64,000 nucleotides of DNA from Branchinecta lynchi (lineage: Eukaryota > Arthropoda > Branchiopoda > Anostraca > Branchinectidae), in the NCBI GenBank assembly GCA_023053575.1, contig JAKZAP010000004.1, forward strand, positions 16,751,624 through 16,815,623, in the 5' to 3' direction. The translations under genes and the position numbers were made by a program. The number at the start of each line of letters is the position of its first letter. The stretch's first letter is position 1. The notes beneath the pieces were generated by a model that ran no database searches, was not told the origin of the DNA, and was given only the letters and a program-made list of their open reading frames with translations. Shown here in pieces: positions 55,801 through 64,000 of this stretch.

Positions 55801-58197
55801 TGTATAATAAAAGCAACATCAAGAAAAGAACTATGGTAATTGCTCAATAGCTCTCTTTTGGAGAGTAGAGGAAAATAAGTTGAAGTAAGCAGGAAGTAAT
55901 GCTGTTTCAGTTGACAAGTTGCATTTCCATTGGGAATGTGATTGTATCAACGTATGGCCCAGGGTGGTTGGCTAGGAAAGCAACATTTTTTTTTAGTTTT
56001 GAAAATTGCTTCCCTTATGTTTTTCAGTATTTATTCTTTATTATTTTTAGTTTTTTTTTTTGTATTTCGTTCTGAAAGTGATGTCTTTTATTTTTATTTT
56101 CTTAGGTCAGATTCTACTTTTCAATACTTGAGATAAAGTGCTCTATGAACTTCTGTGGAGGTTGATACGGCTTCGTATCATCCTCTTTGGCGGCTGTTAC
56201 GATATCGTATCAGCCTCTAAAAACTCATTATCATGATGTAACTACCTCTGGGACAGGAAGATATACACTACATACCTGTTCGAGAAAAGTTATTAAAGAT
56301 TAACTTCCGACATCGACGTTGATATCGGATTATAACAACGAGACACAATTGAAAATAACCTGTCCGAGCCGAAGGGAGGCAGGTCACAAAAATATCTGCC
56401 GAGCCCAGCGAGGTTGATATTGTTAATGGCATTCGAGCTTTTATTCCGATATCAACTGAGATAGACGTATGTTAACTATTACAACTTTTGAACAGAGTTT
56501 TTGGTATCCGACTCAGTCTTCTTTGGTAGTACCTATTCGCTACTTTTGTAGGGAATTTTTGTTTAGTGAAATGGCAACCCTAGCCTACTGTAGAAATGTG
56601 AGAACGACTACTTTTGTGACCCGGGGATTTCTGTTCATAATAATACAATCCCTATCCAACACCGTCTTTGCGAAACAGATGTCATCTAGCGGTGGGCTCT
56701 TAGAGAGATAGAATTAATCAAACTTAAATCGGTGATGCCACTGGTTGCCGAACTCTGCGATTTGCCTTGTGTTTTCTTTTTTTCGACAAAGCGAGCAACA
56801 ACTGTGCGACCAGTTCCCTACCAGTGAATATAAAAATGAATCATAAACGTTGAGGCGTGTAATTATGAAGATGATAAAATGAGAATTTCGTTAATAGAGT
56901 TTCTGAAAAGGACCTAGTTTCGTAGGTGCCAGAATGTCATTGTTCTTTCCGGCCAAACGTTTCAGGCTCCAAATTAAGGGGCAAACAAAATATTTGGAAA
57001 CAGATAATATGATAGTAGATTTTGAGGTAAGGAACAAGGTGATCAAAACCATTTTCTCGACGGACTAGTAGTTCGTCCGGAGTCCGGCGAAAACCAGAAA
57101 GTTTGTTAAAGGCAAAAGTTTTATTAGAAGTTTATTAGGTGTTCGATTTAAGGATAAGAAGACATGTTGAAAACTTACGCGAAAATCATTTTCTACCCGG
57201 ACAACTAGTTCGTCCGGAATCCGGACAAAACTGGAAAATGTCTTAAAAGCAAAAGTTACTTTAAGTTGATTAGAAGACAGATTTAGGGGTAAGAAAAAAC
57301 GCTGAATCCGTATATGACAATCATTGTTTACCCGGTCATGTAGTTCGTCCGGAATCTGGCTGAAACCGGATTTTTTTTTTTTATAAGTTAAAGTTTTATT
57401 TGAAGTTGATTAGGTGTTCTTTATAGGGATAGAGCCCATCGCTACTTAGAGGTGTAATATAAGTATGCATGTCTCACCCTGCCACTCGGCGAAGATTTTA
57501 GAGCAGTATCCTCGAACCTCCGAACTTGATAAACTGATGGCGGTATTGGCAATGGCGGTTGCCTCAGTGGCACTGGCCTCGCAAAGCTTCTCTGTACTAA
57601 TGGAGGAACAAAGTTTCTTGAAGGCATATGCGACGGTCTATGTCTTCGGCTCTGGCTGGCTTTCAAGGCTAGTATCTGCTGCATTAGAAACTGTCTTCTT
57701 CTGGCCATTTCGGCTGCCTGGAGTGGAGACATAGGGGAATTGTTTCTCCCAGGGATATCCACCCGTCTTCCAGGAATCGGCCTGGCCCTAACTGGTTCAG
57801 AATACCGAACTTTGGAGAATCCGACTATCTCTTCATCATCTTCATCTTCTTCGTCACTGCCGTCGCCGATGACGACTGGCACGTAGGCTACGTATTTGCC
57901 ACGTAAAGCCTCCGGGTCGGGGACATCTTCAGTACCGTTAACAGAAGTACCGTTGCCAAGTGGCTCCAGTGAATCTGAGTCTATCCTTTTTTGTACGTAA
58001 AGAGGCTGGGTCCAAGAGGGCCGAGGGGTTGTATCATCATCATCATCGACATCATAGTACCCATGCCGGGCTGACCGAAAGAACCCTTGAAGGTATGCCA
58101 GAAGCGACGGAGTAAAACCACTTTCAGTTTCAGTTGAACTTGTCCCTGGAAAGACGAGTTGGTCATTACGAAATCTAATTGACTGTAGACTTGACAT
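46686..58197 (-). CDS. Gene 2: unrecognised low-complexity protein (span)
   Basis: Three minus-strand exons join in phase (57478-58197, 53023-53507, 46686-46864) to give at least 460 residues. The product is hydrophilic and probably disordered. It has acidic runs (DVDDDDD, DEEDEDDEE), many basic pairs (QKR, GRR, GKK, RKRRR) and a C-terminal charged, helix-prone segment (RRLREEFDAYRKTKERQ). I do not recognise a family. The basic pairs and Gly-Lys/Gly-Arg sites would also suit a secreted precursor, but no signal peptide is visible. The true 5' end may be in an unseen upstream exon. It lies upstream of the choline transporter on the same strand, with no evidence that the two work together. Confidence 0.6.
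47254..47549. mobile_element. MITE with TAA target duplication
   Basis: Ends GAGCGTGTTCCA and TGGACCACGCTC, inverted over 12 bp with one mismatch. TAA flanks both sides (47251-47253 and 47550-47552). The interior has AGTAACTATTAGTTACT palindromes and several AGTTACTACG words. A 3-bp TAA duplication points to the PIF/Harbinger group. It lies close to gene 2 exon 3, inside intron 2. Confidence 0.75.
47893..48947 (+). repeat. GGGATCCC repeat family, copy D
   Basis: Starts TTTTTGGTATCCCAAAACG (one change in GGGATCCC), GTCCGTCTGTCCGTCTG, then internal units with CGTCTGGAATCCGGCCAAAA. It ends GATTTTTGGGATT at 48947, where a GGGGGG-containing sequence interrupts the usual GGGATCCC end. The next element therefore inserted into, or recombined with, its tip. 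Confidence 0.75.
48950..50575 (-). repeat. Minisatellite-armed foldback element with a nested C-tract repeat
   Basis: The left arm (48963-49200) starts GGGTGGTTCCCAAAATCACC, followed by about eight AAAATGCCCACGATTA-type units and GCCGGCGGCCTAAAATGCC. The right arm (50447-50545) has the same unit inverted (GTGGGCATTTTGAGTCG), ending TTTTGAGTGTTAGCC. The outer edges carry GGAGGGGGGTCGTACG and CGTACCCTCTACCCCCC. Between the arms is a C-tract repeat (49218-50440). The relative at 30833-32655 is in the opposite orientation and holds a LINE instead. Confidence 0.55.
49218..50440 (+). repeat. C-tract repeat family, copy within the foldback element
   Basis: Starts AACAAGAGCTGGAAGCTC, ACGGCACTTGCAAGGCTGG and TTGTAAGCAAAACCCTTGAG, like copy 1. 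It carries C tracts at 49977 and 50390 and AGTTTCATCG(C/T)CC modules. The GACCGACC right end is missing. Confidence 0.6.
50576..51168. other. Intron 2 of gene 2, nothing recognised
   Basis: No exon or repeat boundary seen. Confidence 0.4.
51177..52966. mobile_element. Second large hAT-type element with a different tandem array
   Basis: 1790 bp. It starts CAGGGGCGTCCCCTACG and ends GGCTCGGGACGCCCCTG. The flanks GGTTCAAT (51169-51176) and GGATCAAT (52967-52974) match at 7 of 8 bases. A small GAA-loop hairpin (TCGCCGAAGGCGA) lies near the left end. At about 51285-51960 there are about 3.5 copies of a 196-199 bp unit (ATTCGGTCAGTCCAT, CCGAATTCGGT). At 52430-52630 there is one copy of the CGCCTGCGGCGCATTT module that is tandem in the 38.3-kb element. 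No transposase. It sits just downstream of gene 2 exon 2, inside intron 2. Confidence 0.88.
53023..53507 (-). CDS. Gene 2 exon 2, with stop overlapping the donor
   Basis: The acceptor is TTTTTTCCAG|ATT, phase 0. It encodes IPEYTASPSAYRVRQVYSD, FTSIQDIIEHIDSTDRRR, SGKKPYSFMLDLYPLGGS, and a charged tail RRLREEFDAYRKTKERQTQE. If unspliced the frame stops at GAG TAA (53021-53019). The same bases form a strong donor GAAGA|GTAAGAG ending the exon at 53023 in phase 2. Spliced to 46864 it restores a Glu codon and continues. The end of this exon is duplicated at 43.9 kb. Confidence 0.7.
53697..53765 (-). mobile_element. LINE 3' tail (GAAT repeats)
   Basis: TATGAATGAATGAATGAATT is followed by TATTCCCTAAAGCCCAAAGA and CCATGGCGG. 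The AAAGCCCAAAG/GGCCAT layout matches the tails at 63.1 and 43.3 kb. It lies in gene 2 intron 1. Confidence 0.5.
53970..54830. other. Intron 1 of gene 2, nothing recognised
   Basis: ORFs on the minus strand at 54208-54731 have no family signature. An inverted word CCGGTCTGGGGGCAGGTCCGG lies near 54640. Confidence 0.4.
54848..55440 (+). repeat. Segmental duplication, unit 1
   Basis: Begins GTTCGAGAAAAGTTA. It contains GTATGTTAACTATTATAAC, GCTACTTTTGTAGGGCATTT, TTGTTTAGTGAAATGGCAAC, GCAGATGTCATCTAGCG and CCACCGGTTGC. All of these recur in the same order in 56277-56960. No long shared ORF survives, so it is probably an old repeat or non-coding duplication in gene 2 intron 1. Confidence 0.75.
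55445..56276. other. Spacer between duplicated units
   Basis: Contains repeated TAGTAGTATCCAGTAGCATCC-like words at 55575-55700 and an AT-rich block at 55980-56110. Two GATACG(A/G)TATC-type words (CGGCTTCGTATCATCCTC and GATATCGTATCAGCCTC) occur at 56169-56216. No gene. Confidence 0.45.
56277..56960 (+). repeat. Segmental duplication, unit 2
   Basis: Direct-orientation partner of 54848-55440, beginning GTTCGAGAAAAGTTAT. It has an extra block of about 100 bp (56305-56455) with GACATCGACGTTGATATCGG and GATATCAACTGAG before the shared GTATGTTAACTATTACAAC. I judge the overall similarity to be around 80 percent. Confidence 0.75.
56968..57430 (+). repeat. GGGATCCC repeat family, partial copy E
   Basis: Starts AATTAAGGGGCAAACAAAAT and carries four internal units with CGTCCGGAATCCGG-type cores. 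It stops at 57420-57430 (TTCTTTATAGGGAT) without the right end, about 50 bp from gene 2 exon 1's donor. Confidence 0.7.
57478..58197 (-). CDS. Gene 2 exon 1 (first exon found)
   Basis: 240 open codons from ATG 58197. It begins MSSLQSIRFRNDQLVF, then YDVDDDDDTTPRPSW, DGSDEEDEDDEEIVGFSK, RARPIPGRRVDIPGRN and SPLQAAEMARRRQFLMQQ, then a proline-rich end (PVPLRQPPLPIPPSVYQ). It ends at the donor GGCAGG|GTGAGA in phase 0. The start is uncertain: AG acceptors lie just inside the ATG (TGTCAAG and CTACAG), so the exon may instead continue a message begun upstream. Confidence 0.7.
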
Positions 58198-58199
58198 GA

Positions 58200-58730
58200 A
58201 AATACGATTTGCCAGATTGTATTAAGTAATTACCAAGCCAACTGACTGGAGTTGCAAGCTTGCGAACGATTTAAAGATTGAAAAACCGCTGACCAGATGT
58301 CCTGACCAGTTAAGGCGTATTGGATTCCGAGTGCGAATTTCGAGGCTCGACGAGATTTTGACCAGAAGCCCTAGCGAATCTAGTGGCGGATTGCAAACAA
58401 GTACTAACCGTTACGCTGAGAAAAAGTTTTGACGAAAAGTGTATAAGGCGTACACTTTGTATGCCAATTGCCTATTTTGTTGCATGATGTTATTATTATA
58501 ATGTCCGGAAACTTGTCCAACTTAAGCACAAGGAATCCAAAATGGTGGCCTCTCTTATCTCATGGGAAGGACTTTGAGTCACGTCAGAGAGTTTTCTTCT
58601 ACGGTACGGTGTTTGAGCCACCAATAAGCCACTAGATGGTGTTATTCGTGATTCTATAACTGGCTCTTTCAAATAGCTTACGACTGACCTGTCGTGTGAG
58701 CGTGCGATTTTGGTATTTTGGATCATAGAC
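58200..58730. other. Upstream of gene 2 exon 1
   Basis: Either promoter/5' UTR or an upstream intron of gene 2. No exon recognised. Confidence 0.4.
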
Positions 58731-58733
58731 TAT

Positions 58734-58880
58734 AGTTGCGTTGTTGCAGATACCATGGTATCTGTTACCACGGTAACTGGATCTGGAATTAGTCATTCTT
58801 GCAGTTATCGTGGTATCTAATATACAGTTGCTCTGCAAAAACGACAATTGCCGAAATTACGCTTTTCAAATTCACCCCAA
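58734..58880. mobile_element. Truncated GATACCATGGTATC MITE
   Basis: AGTTGCGTTGTTGCAGATAC and CATGGTATCTGTTACCACGG are followed by TGCAGTTATCGTGGTATCT and ACGCTTTTCAAATTCACCCC. It matches parts of 18679-19077 and is cut by the GGGATCCC repeat that begins at 58883. Confidence 0.6.
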
Positions 58881-58882
58881 AA

Positions 58883-59945
58883 GAACAAGACCAAAGGTGT
58901 CGATGGGATCCCAAAAATTCAAGATTTGATCCAGACAATTGGGTCTTGTCTTCGCCAGGCTAATCATCAGAGAAAACCAAGTTCAGATATTCTATCTATC
59001 TATCAATATATACCTCTATAAGCCATATCTATTTTGACGATACTGACCCAAAAATTAAGAAATGAATCCAGCGTATCTCCTTATCCCTATAAAGAACATT
59101 AGATCAACTTTAAATAAAACTTGGACTTCATCTGTCATCTAATCAACTTCAGATAAAGCTTTTGCTTTTAACATATTTTCCGGTTTTGGCCGGATTCCAG
59201 GCGAAATAGTTGTCCAGCGAGAAAATGATTTTCATCGTCGTGGTCAGCATGTCTTCTCACCCCTACATCAAACATTTAATCAACTTCAAATGAAACTTTC
59301 ACTTTTAATCAACTTTCCGGTTTGGCCGGATTCCGGACGAACTACTTGTTCAGCAAGAAAATGGCTTTCACCATCGTGTTCAACATTTCTTCTTACCCCT
59401 AAATCAAACATTTAATCAACTTCAAATAAAACTGTTACTTTTAACAAACTTTCCGGTTTTGCCGGATTCCGGACGAACTACGTGTCCGGCGAGAAAACGA
59501 TTTGCACCATCGTGCTCAGCATGTCTTCTTACACCTAAATCAAACATTTATTTCCGGTTTGGGCCGTTGGTTGTTCCGACATCGTCGTATTCAGCATGTC
59601 TTCTCACCCCTAAATCAAACATTTAATCAACTTCAAATAAATTTGTTACTTTTAACAAACTTTCCGGTTTTTGCCGGATTCCGGACGAACTACGTGTCCG
59701 GCGAGAAAATAATTTTCACCATCGTGCTCACCATGTCTTCTTACCCCATTAATCGACTATCACATTAGCTGTTTAAATATATTTTGTTTGTCCCTTAATT
59801 TGAACCCCCACCCCCAAATATAGGGCTACAGAGCCCATCTACGAACTTGACCTTACCCTTAACCCAAACAATCCTCACACCAAGTTTCATCAAAATATCT
59901 CATTCCCTTCGAGAGTTATCGTGCAAAATATTTTTAAATATTTTA
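58883..59945 (-). repeat. GGGATCCC repeat family, copy F
   Basis: Reverse copy. It starts GAACAAGACCAAAGGTGTCG then ATGGGATCCCAAAAATTC, carries six internal units (GGATTCCGGACGAACTAC), and ends AATATCTCATTCCCTTCG and AGAGTTATCGTGC. Directly followed by copy G in the opposite orientation. Confidence 0.75.
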
Positions 59946-59949
59946 ATAT

Positions 59950-60733
59950 TTTACAAACAAAATATTTTTAAACATGTAGTGAGATATTCGATTAAGCAGT
60001 AAGAAGACATGCTGAACACGATTATGAAAACCATTTTCTCGCCGGACAAGTAGTTCGCCCGGAATCCGGCCAAAACCAGAAAATTTGTTAAAAGCAAAAG
60101 TTTTATTTGAAGTTGATTACATGTTCGATTTAGGGATAGAAAGCCATGCTGAACACGAATATTAAAACCATTTTCGCCCGGAATTCGGCCAAACCCGGAA
60201 ATTTTCTTAAAAGCAAAAGTCATAATTGTAGTTGATTAGATTCCGAGTTAGGGGTAAGAAGAAATGCTGAATCCGTATGTGACAATCGTTTTGTTGACCC
60301 GGACGCATACTTCGCCCGGAATCCGGTTGAAACCGGAAAATTTGTCATGAGTTGTGAAGCTTTATTTGAAGTTGATTAGATGCTCGAAATAGGGGTAAGG
60401 CGATACGCTGGATTCGTTTTTGAGCTTTGTTATTTTGTTGGATAAGCAGTTCCCGAATTCGGCGGAAACCGGAAATTTGGTGGAAGTACCTATGCTAAGG
60501 CACGAAGTTTCGATCAGTTTTTGTCAAAACAAATATGGCTTATTAATTAAACACACATGCTTAATAGATATCCGAGCTTGGTTTTCTCAGATGATTAGCT
60601 ATTTGGCCTTAGTCTGTTTCTGAATTTTTGTAGTTATAATGCTTAAGGAGTCTGGAGAAGACAGGTCACACGACCCAATTGTCTGGATGAGATATAACAT
60701 TTTTGGGATCCCATCGAAACCTTTAGTCTTGTT
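59950..60733 (+). repeat. GGGATCCC repeat family, copy G
   Basis: Forward copy lacking the left tip. It has four or five units with GCCCGGAATCCGGCCAAAAC and ends TTTTTGGGATCCCATCGAAA, then CCTTTAGTCTTGTT. With copy F it forms a large inverted repeat with the GGGATCCC ends pointing outward. Confidence 0.75.
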
Positions 60734-60739
60734 GATTTT

Positions 60740-62200
60740 GTGACACGAACTTGACTGGGAATTCTACTTTAGCGGCAAATGTAAGTCCAAATAATAAATG
60801 AGCTACCTTTGTCAAGCAAATAGACAATGATTGAGGATCCTTACTAATACAAATGGTAAGCAGAGGTGCTCCTCCTCCCCTCCATACGTAACGTGTATGA
60901 TGGTAAGGGCGTAAGCCTTATGTTATATTTATTGAGATTTTATGACCATGACAAACGTTCACAAAAGTGTGGGACACAAAACTACCACGGAAAAACGCTG
61001 AGAGCCCAGTGAGGGCAAACAATTCAGATGCGTTAGCGTTTCTGTCGATTTGTAAGTCCTTGACTGATGAGCTTTCTCGTGTGTCTGTTCTTCTATAATG
61101 AGCTCTTTCATGTTCCACCTTGCAATCAGGGGTCGTTGAACTTTCTCCTTTTGATACTGCTGCGATGCTATGAGGTGGAAAACTTGCAAAACTTCATTTA
61201 CAGAAAACCCAGGCTAGCAATTTCGATCGTCTAGTGCTTTATAGTTTTGGTTGTTTTCCCCATTATGGCCAGCTTTATTGTGAATAATTATATTCCTTCT
61301 TGTCGCTGGACAGCGCCATTTAAGGTAATGTTACGAAGTAGTCTTTGGAATTCCTCTGAAAACCAATTGGTATTTCGTAAGCCGATGATATACTAAAGTG
61401 TACCACTTCATGTGAATATCAAAGAATAGGCAAGGTTACTTTTTGGCAGTCCAAAACGTTAGCCTCGGGATTCCTATGACTTCGTAAAGTTTGTCTTCCG
61501 TTCAGTCCGTCGTTACGACACCTTCCAATTTTACCGGAATTTTTCCAAGTTATTACCGGAAATTCTCAGTACTCACCATCGCTGCAGAATCTCTAGAATA
61601 CTGTTGTGTTCTGACTTGCATTAGGTCTTACAAGCAACAAAAAATAGGCTCGCTAAAGTTTTACTGAAAAGGCAGTTTATTTTTCAATCTAATATTATTT
61701 ATTTTTTATTTTTCTACCGGGAGCTCTAGTAATAACGTTCAGAGTAGGCGCTGCTTGCATCACAAACCAAATTGATTTGTCGGCGGTAATATGGATTGTC
61801 TTGGCCACCTTGAACGCTTTCTAGGTAAGACATCTTTCAATTCACGAAAAACTTCGAATGTTTTTTTTGTTCGTTTCGAGGCTCTCCTGACGAGTTTTCA
61901 GATCATGTCGGGACAAGACTAACTCGTCTTTGAACTCTTCTCGGCTTGTCACCGGAAAGTAGTAGAGAAAGCTGTCGAAACTGGAGGTTACCGTGAAGTT
62001 ATTCGTGGAACAGCATTTGTAGTTGGAAATGATGGAAATTTCAGGAGGTTGCCTAATTCTTGAAAGCTGGAAACTTAGAAGATTACCGAAATCACCCGAT
62101 GAATGTTTCGGTATTCTGTGCTGTCTGCCTGCATGAATCACTCTGGCAAGTTGTGAGCCGGGATCATCCTGGTAAGCTGTGGTACTTATCTGCTAAACAG
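60740..62200. other. No gene recognised; one repeat fragment
   Basis: At about 61440-61515, CTTTTTGGCAGTCCAAAACG, CCTATGACTTCGTAAAG and GTTCAGTCCGTCGTTACGAC look like a decayed left end of the GGGATCCC family. The rest shows no exon or repeat that I can support. Confidence 0.4.
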
Positions 62201-62204
62201 AAAA

Positions 62205-62515
62205 ATTCCGATAGATTCCTTGAGCCAAATTCTGTTAGATTCCGTGGATCAAAGTCCGGTAGATTCTCTAATCCAGGCTCGAGTAAATTCCGCGAGACAA
62301 GTTCCGATAGATTCCTTGAGAAAGATTTCCGTAGATTCCCTGAGCAAAATTCCGGTAGATTTAAACAATTTAAATTCCGTTAGATCCCCTGGTCCAGCCT
62401 CCAGCAAATTCCCTGATACACGTTCGGGTAGATTCCTTGAGCAAGATTTCGGTTGATGCCCTGAGCGAAATTCCGGTAAGTTTCCTGAGCAATAATCCGC
62501 TAGATCCCCTAAAAG
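62205..62515 (+). repeat. Minisatellite, about 30-bp TCCGGTAGATTCC unit
   Basis: About ten diverged units of the form AAATTCCGGTAGATTCCCTG AGC. ORFs in two frames across it give serine/arginine-rich repeats (SDRFLE, SGRFSN) and are products of the array. Confidence 0.75.
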
Positions 62516-62582
62516 TCATCAAGTTCAGGTGAATTTGACAAATTTTGACTGGCGCGGCTTCGTTCGTCACCCCCCTATCCCC

Positions 62583-62602
62583 TGGGGGGGGGGGGGGGGG
62601 GG
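62583..62602. repeat. Poly-G tract of about 20 bp
   Basis: Uninterrupted G run after CCCCCTATCCCCTG. Similar G or C runs mark the C-tract repeat family elsewhere. Confidence 0.7.
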
Positions 62603-62609
62603 GTCTCGC

Positions 62610-63090
62610 CTAGACCCGGGTAAACGTACATAATAAAATCATATCTGAAGCCTTTTTTCGCACTGGACCAGTTATTCCTCCGGAATGGGGCAATATTCTG
62701 AAATTTCTTTCGGTGGAAATTCTGTCTGAAATTGGTTAGTGTCGGAATACGAGAAGAAAGTACATTGGATCAGATATATTTTACTCGCTTTTGCTGCCGG
62801 ACTGGTATTTGGCCGGAATCCGACAGGATTGGTAACTTTGGTAATGCTTATCCTTACTTGATTTACCGTGATTGGTCGAGTTGACATACTGTTTTTGATT
62901 ATCTGATTTAATTTCAGCCGACGGAAAACCAAAAACTCGACAGGCATCGTCTTCGGTCTCTGTTGGGGTTTCAGAACTCCGATCCAGTGATACAAATAAG
63001 TTAAAGCCATGAAAGAATTACATAACGATGCTGGCTAATTGGTTTATTAGGAAAAACAACGCCCTTACGGGATCTAGTGAAGACTGGGAA
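62610..63090. other. No gene recognised
   Basis: Contains CTCCGGAATGGGG- and GGCCGGAATCCGACAGG-type words resembling decayed internal units of the GGGATCCC family. No exon seen. Confidence 0.35.
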
Positions 63091-63095
63091 AATAC

Positions 63096-63613
63096 AAAAC
63101 CATAGATAGATAGATAGATCAGTGTATTTCAAAAGCCCAAGGGCCATATACACAAACAAACAAAAACAAAAATATAACTTATACAATCAGACACCTTCTT
63201 AATTCTAAACATTTGTCTATGTACACGCCCACTCGAATAATAACGGTAGGGTTAGTATTACTCAAAATTTCGGGAAGTGACAAAATTACACCCTCTAGAT
63301 AAATTTTCCTTAAATCAGAAAGCTTCGGGCATCTACGGAGGAAGTGGTCCAAATTTTGTTCCTCCTTCTCACAAAGTGGGCAAAATACCCCAACAGACAT
63401 TCTCCTTTGGATCCCATCTAAAACTTTGGTCTTGTTACCATCGTAAAACGTTCGTCGTTTTCCAAACATGGTGTGGTCCAAAACCTCGTGCACTGGTTTG
63501 TGGATTTTCGGATGACTTATTCGCAATTCCCTACTTGGGGTTTCTTTGCATGAACTTCTGATTGATGGTTTTACCGCAGATAGTTTTTGCGGATCACTGC
63601 CCAACCCGTCCAA
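63096..63613 (-). mobile_element. 5'-truncated LINE, C-terminal zinc-knuckle region
   Basis: The minus-strand frame 63613-63179 contains RRMSVGVFCPLCEKEEQNLD, then HFLRRCPKL, a C-x2-C...H...C motif found at the end of many LINE reverse transcriptases. HTMFGKRRTFYDGNKTK precedes it. The 3' side ends with AAGCCCAAGGGCCATA and GATAGATAGATAGA (63109-63122). Only about 145 codons remain. An A/T run lies at 63639 at its 5' side. Confidence 0.75.
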
Positions 63614-63654
63614 CCGCTCACAGGTTCTGATTCTGATAAAAAAAAAAAAACCTA

Positions 63655-64000
63655 GTTGGTCTTGATGACGATGAGTTTGAAGCCGAAGCGGAAATACCTT
63701 GTTTATTCTGGAACCGAAAGACGCTGTTGACTCCAGCAGCTACAGAAGAAAGTGGTCTTGAGTTAACTTTAGTGTTTTCGATATAAAGCTGTACCTGAAC
63801 TCGTAGAGCTGCAACACCTTATCGTGCGCGATGCGGTCTCCTATGCTTGCGGCAAGTTTCAGCTTGATCCAGCTCGAGTTTTGGTCATCGCGTCAGTCAA
63901 TTAAGTTGCCTTAAGACAGCATTAATTTGTTCGAAAAATTATTTCTGCGGCGCTGTTTCGCACGCAAAAAAAGTCCTGGTCGAAAGAAAGGCTAGCTTGT
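63655..64000. other. Window edge, nothing recognised
   Basis: No exon with clear splice sites or family match seen. Confidence 0.4.

Noticed and set aside
59502..60223. ORFs with repeated HVFLHLNQTF and FNQLQINLLLLTNFPV
   Set aside because: They arise from the 120-bp internal units of the GGGATCCC family and occur in many copies at different frames.

Overview
This is eukaryotic, almost certainly invertebrate animal DNA (an arthropod is my best guess; the species is not recognisable). Coding exons are short, carry GT/AG splice sites and lie in introns of 0.2 to 6.5 kb. Most of the window is transposable-element debris. There is no bacterial gene organisation.

Gene 1, minus strand, 19873 to 7663, is a high-affinity choline transporter (CHT1/SLC5A7 type, sodium:solute symporter family). 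I could build nine consecutive coding exons with phase-compatible junctions giving 522 residues. Exon 4 exists in two versions, 13173-13321 and 12829-12977. Both are 149 nt, have the same phase and encode 34/50 identical residues. Using both or neither shifts the frame into an early stop, so they look like mutually exclusive alternative exons. This is the most interesting biology in the window.

Gene 2, minus strand, lies upstream of gene 1 (58197 to 46686, perhaps to 41141). It is an unrecognised, charged, low-complexity protein with three phase-matched exons (57478-58197, 53023-53507, 46686-46864). A stop codon overlaps the second exon's splice donor, so a short and a long form are possible. 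A diverged copy of the end of exon 2 lies at 43.9-44.0 kb.

The rest is repeats. Several non-autonomous DNA elements have readable ends and target duplications: an 8-bp-TSD hAT-type MITE (28372-28985), two large hAT-type elements with CAGGGGCG ends filled with tandem arrays (38321-40200 and 51177-52966), a TA-flanked MITE with 38-bp perfect inverted repeats (16503-16878), and 3-bp-TSD Harbinger-like MITEs (29199-29430, 36961-37203, 47254-47549). Three other dispersed families have uncertain class: a C/G-tract family of about 1.3-2 kb, a GGGATCCC-ended family with internal repeats of about 120 bp (at least seven copies), and a foldback-like element with minisatellite arms. LINE relics occur at 4.56-7.4 kb (plus strand, with two nested insertions), 31.06-32.01 kb and 63.1-63.6 kb (minus strand). 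Many microsatellite-tipped LINE 3' tails are also present. One degenerate tRNA-like sequence was seen at 45 kb.

All translations and junctions were made by eye; no database or splice predictor was used.
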